Of a DNA stretch of 64,000 bases, positions 55,274 through 63,809 are shown in pieces; positions within the stretch are counted from its first letter, which is position 1; the number at the start of each line of letters is the position of its first letter. Position numbers and translations under genes: made by a program. The notes below the pieces were generated by a model. It was not told the origin of the DNA and did not search any database. It was given only the letters and a program-made list of their open reading frames with translations. Origin of the DNA: Halomonas sp. (lineage in GTDB: Bacteria > Pseudomonadota > Gammaproteobacteria > Pseudomonadales > Halomonadaceae); contig NZ_DRFS01000020.1 in assembly GCF_011050415.1 (NCBI RefSeq), positions 1 to 64,000 on the forward strand. The letters are read 5' to 3'.

Positions 55274-55663
55274 TTACAGGAGAGGTGGGGCACGCGCATA
55301 AGAGAGCACAAACAAGCCGGTGGCTTGTTGTAAAGGTTCGGCATAACGCGGTAGAGCGGGCTCACCTGCCGCTGCCATTGCCCCAAGAGGGGCACTCAAA
55401 AGTGCTGTACCAAGCGCACAGGCTGATTTGCACAACAGATTGCTGAGTTCGCTGGAACTCTTAGCGTCTGATTCGCCCTGCTGATTGGCAACAACACCAT
55501 GGGGATCACACAGTACAAATAGCGGTGACGCAGTGCCATCGCCAAGTACCGCCGCCTGTGCATAAGACCCTAGGAGGACATGCAGCATAAGGACGTACGA
55601 GACAAGGATAGCCACAATACCACCCTTGTATCGGTCACTTAAAAAGTGCTGCATGTTGGTCAT
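55274..55663 (-). CDS. DUF2946-like small exported protein
   Basis: Protein of 129 residues with an N-terminal membrane/signal helix (GGIVAILVSYVLMLHVLLGSYAQA), Cys residues at VLCDPHG and LLCKSACALG, and a C-terminal YARAPPLL typical of the DUF2946 family, often found beside copper genes. First gene of the group before PCuAC and SCO. Function unknown, probably copper related. Confidence 0.72.
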   Translation of the reverse strand: MTNMQHFLSDRYKGGIVAILVSYVLMLHVLLGSYAQAAVLGDGTASPLFVLCDPHGVVANQQGESDAKSSSELSNLLCKSACALGTALLSAPLGAMAAAGEPALPRYAEPLQQATGLFVLSYARAPPLL

Positions 55664-55759
55664 ATTTAATAGTTACCTCTGCCTTTGTTTTATTCTTAAA
55701 GTAATGGCTGGATAACAATATAACTGAACTATCACTTAAATACAGGCTTACTTAAAGCA

Positions 55760-57121
55760 TTAACACACTATGACTTGATCACGCCCATTGCGCTTCGCCT
55801 GATAAAGCGCTTGGTCTGCTCGCTGTAACGAATGATGGTAGTCAGGGTGCCCATCGTGGAGTGTGACGCCTACGCTGACGGTCACATTTAGCAGTATATC
55901 GGCGGCAGCCAACATAGGCTCTTTGGCAACTGCCTGGCGCAAACGCTCAGCAAATAACCGACTGCCGTCATGATCGGTATCCACCAGCACGATCAAGAAT
56001 TCTTCACCGCCCATACGGAACACGTAATCACCGCCACGGGTGGAACGATCAAGAATACTGGCCACCTGCTGCAGTACGTTATCGCCAGCATCATGGCCGT
56101 GGGTATCGTTAATCGATTTGAAGTGATCGATATCGACCATAAGCAGCGCAAAACACTTCTCTGAACGCCGCGCGAGCTCTATTTCACGGTTCAGCACCAC
56201 CGATAGAAATTTACGGTTCAGCAGGCGTGTCAGACTATCCCGGCCCGCCTCAAGTCCTGAGGCACGATCTAGAATGTCATCCAGCAGCATCAAAATCGTG
56301 CGAGCCGCATCGCGAATGTTACTCAGTGCGGTCAAGCGAAGCTGGCTGTCTGGGTCGCCTAGCTGAGCGAGCCACTGCTCATCAATAAGGCGAATATGCC
56401 GGGAAATGGTGGTGATTTCCGGCGCGCCCTCAAATGCGTGACACGCTTTATGGTGATACCAGAGCCCAAACTCAGAGCTGGCTAACCGGGTCAATGCGCT
56501 GGTCGCCTGCTGAGCGGCAACGGCAAACATCAGCGCGTTCTCCCAATTCAGCAGTGCGGAGCGCTGCCGCTCGCGCTCATCACCAATACTCTGGGTTAAC
56601 GAAAATAGCTTATATGCTTCTTCAGTACGGGCATTACGGTTATTTGCGACTGAATAGGCATGGCTCATAATTTCCATTGCCATATCAATATGATCAGAGA
56701 CATAAACCGCTGCATCACCGGATGAGAGTTCAGCGCTAAAAGTGGCGTTAATCTGCTCGTAAAGTGCCTGCTTTAATTGCCGTGCACCGTTAAGTACCAA
56801 GTTAACCGGAATATCGATACGCGCATGCACCTGACCGACTTTTTCCTGCTGCTCTACCAAGGATTCAAAATCGGCGTGCTCGACGGCAAACATTGCGCTC
56901 AACCAACGCTGCATAGAGGGTTGAAGACGTTTATGCACTTGGTCGTTGGAGAGAAATAGCGTAGCGTGGGGGTCTTCCAGCATGATCCGATAGAAGTGAT
57001 CAGCAAAATAGGCGCGCCGGGACTCCACCAGCATCTCCACCGCTTGGCGAAGCGCCACTGGCGCACGCTCTAGGAGTGCTTGCCATTCAGCAGCGAGCTG
57101 ATGTTTATCTTTATAACGCAT
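55760..57121 (-). CDS. Globin-coupled diguanylate cyclase (DosC-like)
   Basis: About 453 residues from the ATG at 57121, with GGGTGGGAT just upstream; starts to 57217 add residues outside the globin domain. Residues 1-150 form a globin-coupled sensor with the proximal heme His at position 99 (VGQVHARIDIP), essentially the E. coli DosC position. A helical middle domain follows, then GGDEF with an intact GGEEF active site and an RxxD inhibitory site (RGGD) five residues before it. It should make cyclic di-GMP in response to oxygen. Confidence 0.92.
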   Translation of the reverse strand: MRYKDKHQLAAEWQALLERAPVALRQAVEMLVESRRAYFADHFYRIMLEDPHATLFLSNDQVHKRLQPSMQRWLSAMFAVEHADFESLVEQQEKVGQVHARIDIPVNLVLNGARQLKQALYEQINATFSAELSSGDAAVYVSDHIDMAMEIMSHAYSVANNRNARTEEAYKLFSLTQSIGDERERQRSALLNWENALMFAVAAQQATSALTRLASSEFGLWYHHKACHAFEGAPEITTISRHIRLIDEQWLAQLGDPDSQLRLTALSNIRDAARTILMLLDDILDRASGLEAGRDSLTRLLNRKFLSVVLNREIELARRSEKCFALLMVDIDHFKSINDTHGHDAGDNVLQQVASILDRSTRGGDYVFRMGGEEFLIVLVDTDHDGSRLFAERLRQAVAKEPMLAAADILLNVTVSVGVTLHDGHPDYHHSLQRADQALYQAKRNGRDQVIVC

Positions 57122-57278
57122 ATCCCACCCGACCATTATTGTTGAAACTCGCCATGTTACACATAAAACAGCGTGCCTATAAGAACTTGGCGCAGGGTTG
57201 TATGCAATAAGTCTCATCTTTTTTAGCTATAAAAGGATGGCCTGCGTGAGTGCGAATAGTTTCAGCAGCGTCATAAAG

Positions 57279-57611
57279 ATGCCCTTATGGCGCTTGACGA
57301 ACCAGCAAGCACTCTGCATATCAATTGGCATACCGCTTAGGTATCAAAAGAGGGAAATCATGGTGCATTTGGCAAGCTATCGATTGCTTAACGCCGATGC
57401 GCCTGACGTTCCCCGCCGAGAGCATTCTCAGCGTTGGAGTAGAAGATTTACCCGAAAAATGGCAGGAAGCGCCAGCATAAACCACCGCACTGGGTGACGG
57501 CTGGCTGACTTCCGGCCAAAGCTTGAACCTGCACTGCCAAACGTGGTGGTGCCGAGAGAGCTTAACTACATGCTCAACCCGGCCCAAGGCTTTGAACCGG
57601 GTGTGGATAAC
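57279..57611 (+). pseudogene. Decayed RES-domain toxin gene
   Basis: Fragments of a RES-domain (NAD-degrading toxin) protein are visible in changing frames: MPLWRLTNQQAL, then YRLLNADAPDVP, then VEDLPEKWQEAPA followed by a stop, TTALGDGWLTSGQS, and VPRELNYMLNPAQGFEPG. Internal deletions, a stop and at least one frameshift separate them. No intact antitoxin is seen just upstream. It ends against the urtE stop codon. Confidence 0.7.
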
Positions 57612-58322
57612 TTAAACCGTCAAATGCTGCTTGATCAGCTCATTGGAGAGCTCGCTGATCTCGCCTTTGGCCACCGGGCGGCCGCGATCCATAATCACAA
57701 AGCGATCGGCGTATTTACGGGCGAAGGGCAGTTTTTGCTCTACCAGTAGCACCGTGAGGCCATCCTCTTTGATCAGTTGGCGAATCACCTGGCCAATTTG
57801 CGCCACGATATTGGGCTGAATGCCCTCCCCCGGCTCGTCGAGAATCAGTAGCTTCGGCTCGATCACTAGCGCACGACCAATCGCCAGCTGCTGCTGTTGC
57901 CCGCCGGAGAGGTCGCCGCCGCGGCGGTGCTTCATCTCTTTAAGTACCGGGAACAGCTCATAGACCCGCTCGGGGATTTTTTTCAGCCCGTCGCTACGCG
58001 CAGCTAGGCCGGTGCGTAGGTTCTCTTCTACCGTCAGCAGTGGAAATATCTGCCGCCCTTGGGGCACATAGCCAATACCCAGCCGCGAGCGAGCCTCGAC
58101 GGATTTTTTAGTGAGTTCTACTGCGCTTTGGTCGCCACCGGTATAGCGCAGTTGGCCGCTGGCGACGTTAACTTCACCCATTACGGCTTTTAATAGCGTG
58201 GTTTTACCCACGCCATTACGGCCCATTACACAGGTACATTGGCCTGCAGGCACTTCAAGATCTAAATCCCACAGGGTGTGGCTTTCGCCGTAAAACTGGT
58301 TAAGTTGTTCAATGGCTAGCAT
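57612..58322 (-). CDS. urtE: UrtE, urea ABC transporter ATPase
   Basis: ABC ATPase of 236 residues (LivF class) with Walker A GRNGVGKTT, signature LSGGQQQQLAIGRA and Walker B LLILDEPGEGIQPN; the EGIQP sequence is characteristic of UrtE. Last gene of urtABCDE, overlapping urtD by one base. Confidence 0.95.
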   Translation of the reverse strand: MLAIEQLNQFYGESHTLWDLDLEVPAGQCTCVMGRNGVGKTTLLKAVMGEVNVASGQLRYTGGDQSAVELTKKSVEARSRLGIGYVPQGRQIFPLLTVEENLRTGLAARSDGLKKIPERVYELFPVLKEMKHRRGGDLSGGQQQQLAIGRALVIEPKLLILDEPGEGIQPNIVAQIGQVIRQLIKEDGLTVLLVEQKLPFARKYADRFVIMDRGRPVAKGEISELSNELIKQHLTV

Positions 58323-59158
58323 TAGGCAGCCTCCTCGTCATCCGCACCCAGGTAGACTTCGACCACTTTCGGGTCGCTGGATACCTGATCCATGGTGCCC
58401 TCTGCCAACACGCTGCCCTGGTGTAACACCGTCACTTGGCGAGCGATTGAGCGTACAAAGCCCATATCATGCTCTACCACCACCACAGACTGCTTACCGG
58501 CAAGCCCCGTCAGCAGCTCGGCGGTACGCTCCATCTCCTGCTCGGTCATACCTGCTACCGGCTCATCCACCAGCAGCAAGCGTGGGCGCTGCATCAACAG
58601 CATGCCGATCTCTAACCACTGCTTTTGGCCGTGGGAAAGTATCCCTGCTGGCTGGTGGCGCAGTGCCACTAAGCCGGTGGTTTCCAGTACTTCATCAATA
58701 CGGTCTTTGATTTCACCGGTCATACGGGCGGTGAGCGTGGGGAAAATCCGCTTGTCCGCCGCCATGGCCAGCTCCAGGTTTTCAAATACCGTCAGCGCTT
58801 CAAACACCGTGGGCTTTTGAAACTTGCGGCCAATGCCTAAGCTCGCGATCTCTGGCTCGTTCATATTGAGCAGGTTATGGCGGCTACCAAACCAGACGCT
58901 GCCGCTGTTGGGGCGGGTTTTACCGGTGATGATATCCATCATGGTGGTTTTACCGGCCCCGTTAGGGCCGATAATGCAGCGCAGCTCACCGTCGTCAATG
59001 GTCAAATTGAGGTTGTTAATGGCCTTAAAGCCATCAAAACTTACGGTGACATCCTCAAGGTACAGAATGGGGCCATGGCGAACATCGACCGGCGAATCCT
59101 GCGGCGCCATAAAGTCAAACACCCGGTCACGCTGGGTCAGCGATTGCAGCAAGCTCAT
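58322..59158 (-). CDS. urtD: UrtD, urea ABC transporter ATPase
   Basis: ABC ATPase of 278 residues (LivG class): Walker A GPNGAGKTT, signature LSHGQKQWLEIGML and Walker B LLLVDEPVAGMT, the last two in the UrtD form. An N-terminal 25-residue extension precedes the domain. Overlaps urtC by four bases. Confidence 0.95.
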   Translation of the reverse strand: MSLLQSLTQRDRVFDFMAPQDSPVDVRHGPILYLEDVTVSFDGFKAINNLNLTIDDGELRCIIGPNGAGKTTMMDIITGKTRPNSGSVWFGSRHNLLNMNEPEIASLGIGRKFQKPTVFEALTVFENLELAMAADKRIFPTLTARMTGEIKDRIDEVLETTGLVALRHQPAGILSHGQKQWLEIGMLLMQRPRLLLVDEPVAGMTEQEMERTAELLTGLAGKQSVVVVEHDMGFVRSIARQVTVLHQGSVLAEGTMDQVSSDPKVVEVYLGADDEEAA

Positions 59159-60318
59159 GCTGAGGCCTCCTTGGGCGTGGTGGGTGTAGCTGTATGTTCT
59201 TCGCGCTTACGCCGCTTGATATGCAGAAACAGCCCCGCCACTCCTTTGGGTAGAAATACCGTCACCAGTACAAACATCGCGCCCAGAGCAAATAGCCAAG
59301 CGTCCGGCATTACGCCGGTAAATACCGTTTTGGCGTAGTTAACCAAAATCGCCCCAATCACCGCGCCATACAGCGTGGCACGGCCACCCAGCGCGACCCA
59401 CAGCACAATCTCGATAGAGAAAATCGGCGAGAATTCGCTGGGGTTAATAATGCCTACCTGGGGAACATAGAGCGCCCCCGCCAGGCCCGCCAGCATGGCC
59501 GACACTACAAATACAAACAGCTGAAAGCGCTCAACCCGGTAACCGAGAAAACGCGTGCGCGCTTCGGCGTCACGGGTGGCAATGCTTACCCGGCCTAGCT
59601 TGCTGGTCACGATGGCGCGGCAAAGAATGTAGCCCAGCCCCAACGCCACACCGGTGGCCAAAAACAGCCCGAGTCGGGTGTCGTTGCTGCGCAGGTTATA
59701 GCCAAGCAGCTCACGGAAGTCGGTTAAGCCGTTATTACCACCAAAGCCCATCTCGTTACGGAAAAACGCCAGCATCAATGCAAACGTCAGTGCCTGGGTA
59801 ATAATCGAGAGATAAACCCCGGTTACCCGAGAACGAAAGGCGAGAAAACCAAATATCAATGCCAGCAAACCTGGAGCGAGCAGCACCATGGCGAAGGCGA
59901 ACCAGGCCATATCAAAGCCGAGCCAGTACCAGGGCAGGCTGTCCCAGTTTAAAAACACCATAAAGTCCGGCAGTACGGGGTGGCCGTAGGTACCGCGCTC
60001 ACCAATTTGGCGCATTAAGTACATGCCCATGGCGTAACCGCCAATGGCGAAAAAAGCCCCGTGCCCCAAACTCAAAATACCCAGATAGCCCCAGACTAAG
60101 TCCACCGCCACGGCTAGCAGCGCGTAGCTTAGGTACTTACCGAACAGGTTAACGGTGTAGGCACCCACGTGCAGTGGATTATCCGGCGGTACTGCTACGT
60201 GCAGGATCGTGACTAGCGCCAGCGCAGCCAGCAGTACGCCAAGAAATATTTGCGTAGAGCGTTCGCTGAATGGGCGTGTTAGCCAAAAATTGGTCGATGA
60301 TTCGGTCGTTAATGACAT
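59155..60318 (-). CDS. urtC: UrtC, urea ABC transporter permease
   Basis: Membrane protein of 387 residues (LivM class) with about ten helices; YLSYALLAVAVDLVWGYLGILSLGHGAFFAIGGYAMGMYLM is the characteristic opening and LGYRVERFQLFVFVVSAMLAGLAGALYVPQVGIINPSEF the later core. Three bases separate it from urtB. Confidence 0.95.
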   Translation of the reverse strand: MSLTTESSTNFWLTRPFSERSTQIFLGVLLAALALVTILHVAVPPDNPLHVGAYTVNLFGKYLSYALLAVAVDLVWGYLGILSLGHGAFFAIGGYAMGMYLMRQIGERGTYGHPVLPDFMVFLNWDSLPWYWLGFDMAWFAFAMVLLAPGLLALIFGFLAFRSRVTGVYLSIITQALTFALMLAFFRNEMGFGGNNGLTDFRELLGYNLRSNDTRLGLFLATGVALGLGYILCRAIVTSKLGRVSIATRDAEARTRFLGYRVERFQLFVFVVSAMLAGLAGALYVPQVGIINPSEFSPIFSIEIVLWVALGGRATLYGAVIGAILVNYAKTVFTGVMPDAWLFALGAMFVLVTVFLPKGVAGLFLHIKRRKREEHTATPTTPKEASA

Positions 60319-60321
60319 CGC

Positions 60322-61938
60322 TTAGCCCTCCGCAGCCCGGCCCTTCTGCGGGAAGAGTCCACGCGGGCGTTTTTGAATGAATAGGATGATAAATACCAGC
60401 ACGATAATCTTGGCCAGTACTGCACCTGCCCAAGGTTCCAGCACTTGGTTGATTACACCTAATGACAGACCAGCGACCAACGTACCCCACAGGTTGCCTA
60501 CGCCGCCGAACACCACCACCATGAAAGAGTCGATGATGTAGTGCTGGCCCAGGTTGGGGCCGACGTTGGTGAGCTGCGAAAGCGCGACACCGGCAAGTCC
60601 TGCCACACCAGAACCCAGCGCAAAGGTCATGATATCGACGCGTGTGGCGCGAATACCCATGGAGCGCGCCATGGCGCGGTTCTGGGTTACGGCACGCACC
60701 TCAAGCCCTACCCGGGTGCGGCGCATAATCAGCATCAGACTGGCAAACACCACCAGCGCGAAGCCAAGCACATACATACGGTTAAGGGTTAGCGACAGTG
60801 CGTCGTTAATCACTAGCGAGCCGCTCATCCACTCAGGGGTAATAACGGTGCGGTTAAGCGGCGAAATGCCGGTGCGCACCAGTTGCTGCAGAATCAGGCT
60901 GATACCAAAGGTGGCCAGCAGGGTTTCCAGCGGGCGGCCTTTCAGAAACTGAATCACGCTGCGCTCAATGGCAATGCCCGCCAGCGCGGCCACCATAAAG
61001 CCTGCAGGTATCGATAGAATCAATGCCAAACCGGGCTGTCCCGGCAGCAGTTGTTGCATCGCCCAAGTGGTGTAAGCCCCTAGCATAATCAATTCGCCGT
61101 GGGCCATATTGATAACGCCCATTACCCCAAACGTGATCGCCAAGCCAATCGCCGCGAGTACCAATACCGACCCTAGGCTCAAGCCGAAATAGAGGGTTTC
61201 CAGGCCGCGGTTTATTTTTAGATTCTGCTCAACGCTAATCAGCGCGGCGGTGGCGGCATCAGCCACAATCGGGTCATCGCCGTTAGCCGCTCTGCTCAGC
61301 GCCACCCTTACGCGTGGGTGCAAGCTGCCGCGGAGCGCTTCAACACCCTCAAGCTGGCCGCTCTCAACTTGATAAATGGCCAGTGCCTGGGCAAGCCGAC
61401 GCTGAACCTGAGCATCCTCTTCTTCGGCGATAAGCTCGCTGAGCGGTTCGGCCAGCTCTTCGTCCACTTCACCTAATAGCCGAGTGGCCGAGGTACGGCG
61501 ACGCTCAACGTCCGGGGAGTACAGATCCACCACGGCAATCGCGCTACGCAGCTGATTACGCAGGGCATTATTGATACCGATACGGTCTAAATCACGGCGA
61601 GACATCTCACCCAGCGGTTCGCCGGTTAAGGCATCGGCGACCGGCCAGTCGCGGCCGCTGTTATCGAGTACCACCACGAAGCGGCCATCGTCAGCGCGCT
61701 GCAAGCGGCCATCCAGTAACTCCTGCAACCATTCACGGGCGCGCTCATCGTCGCTTTGCAAAATAGCGATAATGGCTTCGCTCTTAGCAGGATAGGAACT
61801 CACATCCAGCGCTTCTAGCAGCTCAAGCGCGGCGCTGTCATCGCTAGCGTCAGGGCTGGAGTTGGTTTGTGCCTGGGTTGTTACTGTGATGCCCAACAGC
61901 AGCAGGCACAGCAACCCTAAGGAAAGGAAACGCCTCAT
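60322..61938 (-). CDS. urtB: UrtB, urea ABC transporter permease with N-terminal extension
   Basis: Protein of 538 residues. Residues 1-23 form a signal peptide, residues about 30-235 a periplasmic helical, HEAT-like domain typical of UrtB, and residues 245-535 the LivH-class permease (GLAITFGVMGVINMAHGELIMLGAYTTWA). AAGGAAG lies before the ATG. A 14-bp tandem repeat array sits directly upstream. Confidence 0.94.
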   Translation of the reverse strand: MRRFLSLGLLCLLLLGITVTTQAQTNSSPDASDDSAALELLEALDVSSYPAKSEAIIAILQSDDERAREWLQELLDGRLQRADDGRFVVVLDNSGRDWPVADALTGEPLGEMSRRDLDRIGINNALRNQLRSAIAVVDLYSPDVERRRTSATRLLGEVDEELAEPLSELIAEEEDAQVQRRLAQALAIYQVESGQLEGVEALRGSLHPRVRVALSRAANGDDPIVADAATAALISVEQNLKINRGLETLYFGLSLGSVLVLAAIGLAITFGVMGVINMAHGELIMLGAYTTWAMQQLLPGQPGLALILSIPAGFMVAALAGIAIERSVIQFLKGRPLETLLATFGISLILQQLVRTGISPLNRTVITPEWMSGSLVINDALSLTLNRMYVLGFALVVFASLMLIMRRTRVGLEVRAVTQNRAMARSMGIRATRVDIMTFALGSGVAGLAGVALSQLTNVGPNLGQHYIIDSFMVVVFGGVGNLWGTLVAGLSLGVINQVLEPWAGAVLAKIIVLVFIILFIQKRPRGLFPQKGRAAEG

Positions 61939-61953
61939 GGGGTTCTTCCTTCA

Positions 61954-62009
61954 GTTATTTAGAAACGGTTATTTAAAAACAGCTATTTAAAAACAGTCAT
62001 CTAAAGAGG
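61954..62009. repeat. 14-bp A/T-rich tandem repeat between urtA and urtB
   Basis: Four head-to-tail units with an exact 14-bp period: GTTATTTAGAAACG (61954), GTTATTTAAAAACA (61968), GCTATTTAAAAACA (61982) and a diverged GTCATCTAAAGAGG (61996). It resembles the 15-bp array at ureF-ureG in composition and position. Confidence 0.75.
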
Positions 62010-62023
62010 GAGAGGTAGCGTGC

Positions 62024-62060
62024 TCCCTCGCCGCTTGGCCTGCAGCCCGGCGGCGAGGGA
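62024..62060 (-). terminator. Stem-loop after urtA
   Basis: Eleven-base stem TCCCTCGCCGC / GCGGCGAGGGA with a 15-base loop, eight bases after the urtA stop. No T-run. Likely a partial terminator or RNA-stabilising hairpin that raises UrtA over the membrane components. Confidence 0.6.
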
Positions 62061-62067
62061 TCATTAT

Positions 62068-63420
62068 TTACTCGGCGAGTGCCGCTTCGGCTTCTTCTGC
62101 TGCGGTGCTGCCACCACATGAGCCGTTAACGACGTTGAAGTTGCCGCACTCCATCGGCTTGCGCCAATCGGCAATCAAATCACGTGAACCCGGCAGATAA
62201 TCAGACCATGCATCGCCTGCCACGGTGGACGGCGTCTGCCAAACGATATCGAACTGACCATTGTCCTGGACTTCACCAATCAGCACCGGCTTGGTGATGT
62301 GGTGGTTCGGCATCATGGCCGCGTAGCCGCCGGTCAGGTTGGGCACAGTCACACCGATAATGGCGTCTTTGACTGCGTCTACGTCCGTGGTACCCGCTTT
62401 GCGAACCGCTTCGGCCCACATATTGAAGCCAATGTAGTGCGCTTCCATTGGGTCGTTGGTCACGGCATCTTCGTCGCCGGTGTAATCAATCCAGGCGTCG
62501 ATGAAGTCGTAGTTTTCGTCTGTATCAACGCTCATGAAGTAGTTCCAGGCGGCCAAGTGGCCGACCAGCGGGCCAGTATCAATACCCGTCAGTTCCTGCT
62601 CGCCTACGGAGAAAGCAATAACCGGGATATCAGCGGCATCCACACCTTGGTTAGAAAGCTCGGTGTAAAACGGCACGTTGGCGTCGCCATTGACCGTTGA
62701 GATCACGGCGGTCGGCTTACCTTCCTCACCAAAACGACGGATCTCAGACACAATGTTCTGCCAATCCGAGTGACCGAACGGCGTGTAGTTGACCATGATG
62801 TCTTCTTCCGCGATGCCGTGCTCATCTTTGAGGAAAGCTTCGAGGATGCGGTTGGTCGTGCGCGGATACACGTAGTCAGTACCCACTAGCGCAAAGCGTT
62901 CGATACCCACTTCATTGATCAAGTACTCAACCGCAGGAATCGCCTGCTGGTTAGGTGCCGCACCGGTATAGAAAACGTTTTCAGATGACTCTTCGCCTTC
63001 GTACTGAACCGGGTAGAACAGTAAGCCGTTAAGCTCTTCAAACACCGGCAGTACGGCCTTACGCGAAACGGAGGTCCAGTTACCGAACACGACATCAACT
63101 TCGTGCTGAGCTAACAGCTCACGAGCGCGCTCTGCAAATAGCGGCCAGTTAGACGCGGGGTCAACAACAACAGCTTCAAGCTGGCGACCCAGCAAGCCGC
63201 CCGCTTCATTCTGCTGTTCAATCAACATCTCGACGGTGTCTTTAAGCACAGTCTCACTGATGGCCATAGTGCCGGAGAGTGAATGCAAGATACCAACTTT
63301 AATCGGGTCATCGTCTTGGGCGATTGCCTGAGCGCTGGCTCCCATGACAGCGGCGGCAATTAAAGCGGTAGCAAAACGGCTGCTTAAACGAGAGTGTGTC
63401 TTGCGTTGCAATGTGGTCAC
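62068..63420 (-). CDS. urtA: UrtA, urea-binding protein
   Basis: Periplasmic binding protein, 450 residues from a GTG at 63420, chosen because AAGGAGGTTCAA precedes it; the frame upstream to 63510 does not look like protein. Signal peptide to about residue 36 (ASAQAIAQ-DD). IKVGILHSLSGTMAISETVLKD, NWTSVSRKAVLPVFEE and GYAAMMPNHHITKPVLIGEV are diagnostic of UrtA. First gene of the urea importer operon. Confidence 0.95.
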   Translation of the reverse strand: MTTLQRKTHSRLSSRFATALIAAAVMGASAQAIAQDDDPIKVGILHSLSGTMAISETVLKDTVEMLIEQQNEAGGLLGRQLEAVVVDPASNWPLFAERARELLAQHEVDVVFGNWTSVSRKAVLPVFEELNGLLFYPVQYEGEESSENVFYTGAAPNQQAIPAVEYLINEVGIERFALVGTDYVYPRTTNRILEAFLKDEHGIAEEDIMVNYTPFGHSDWQNIVSEIRRFGEEGKPTAVISTVNGDANVPFYTELSNQGVDAADIPVIAFSVGEQELTGIDTGPLVGHLAAWNYFMSVDTDENYDFIDAWIDYTGDEDAVTNDPMEAHYIGFNMWAEAVRKAGTTDVDAVKDAIIGVTVPNLTGGYAAMMPNHHITKPVLIGEVQDNGQFDIVWQTPSTVAGDAWSDYLPGSRDLIADWRKPMECGNFNVVNGSCGGSTAAEEAEAALAE

Positions 63421-63524
63421 TTGAACCTCCTTGCACCCCTTATCGTTGGGGCTTGTTGATGGGCTTCGTATAACGGGATGTTGTGTTGTTACACCCTTTA
63501 ATACGTCCACTAGCCCTTAGTAAC

Positions 63525-63540
63525 TGCAAGGGGCGCGCCA
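63525..63540 (-). promoter_or_regulatory. Sigma-54 (-24/-12) promoter of the urt operon
   Basis: Minus-strand TGGCGCG-CCCC-TTGCA matches the consensus TGGCACG-N4-TTGCA with one difference and the exact GG-N10-GC spacing. Transcription would begin near 63513, about 93 bases before the GTG. NtrC-like sites lie upstream. Confidence 0.72.
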
Positions 63541-63615
63541 AACTGACACAAAGCCAATTTATACAAGCACAAACAGCAAGTTAACAACTTCAACAAAGAA
63601 TCAATTATTATTAAA

Positions 63616-63695
63616 CGCACCAAAATAGCGCATCACCAGCCAGCGAGCGCACACTATCAATGCACCAATAAAATACATTGCACCAATTAGGTGTC
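63616..63695. promoter_or_regulatory. Candidate NtrC enhancer sites upstream of urtA
   Basis: CGCACCAAAATAGCGCA (63616-63632) matches 14 of 17 positions of the NtrC word TGCACCAAAATGGTGCA. TGCACCAATTAGGTGTC (63679-63695) is an inverted repeat GCACC-N5-GGTGT with a similar match, and TGCACCAATAAAATACA (63661) is weaker. They lie 75-155 bp upstream of the sigma-54 promoter; 63616 and 63679 are 63 bp apart, six turns. Confidence 0.55.
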
Positions 63696-63745
63696 TTAAG
63701 CTTATAGACACATAAGGGTTACCAAACCGCTACACAGAAAATACA

Positions 63746-63778
63746 AAAACGCCCTGAGGAAAATCCCCAAGGCGTTTG
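63746..63778 (-). terminator. Terminator of the TctA-like gene
   Basis: On the minus strand AAACGCCTTGGGGA pairs imperfectly with TCCTCAGGGCGTTT across a short loop and runs into TTTTTGT. It lies 30 bases after the stop of the partial gene. Confidence 0.75.
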
Positions 63779-63809
63779 GTCAGAGATGGAACGTAGCACT
63801 AACGTCGCT

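Noticed and set aside
61939-62067. CRISPR or iteron array in the urtA-urtB gap
   Set aside because: Units are only 14 bp and contiguous with no spacers; no replication gene is near.
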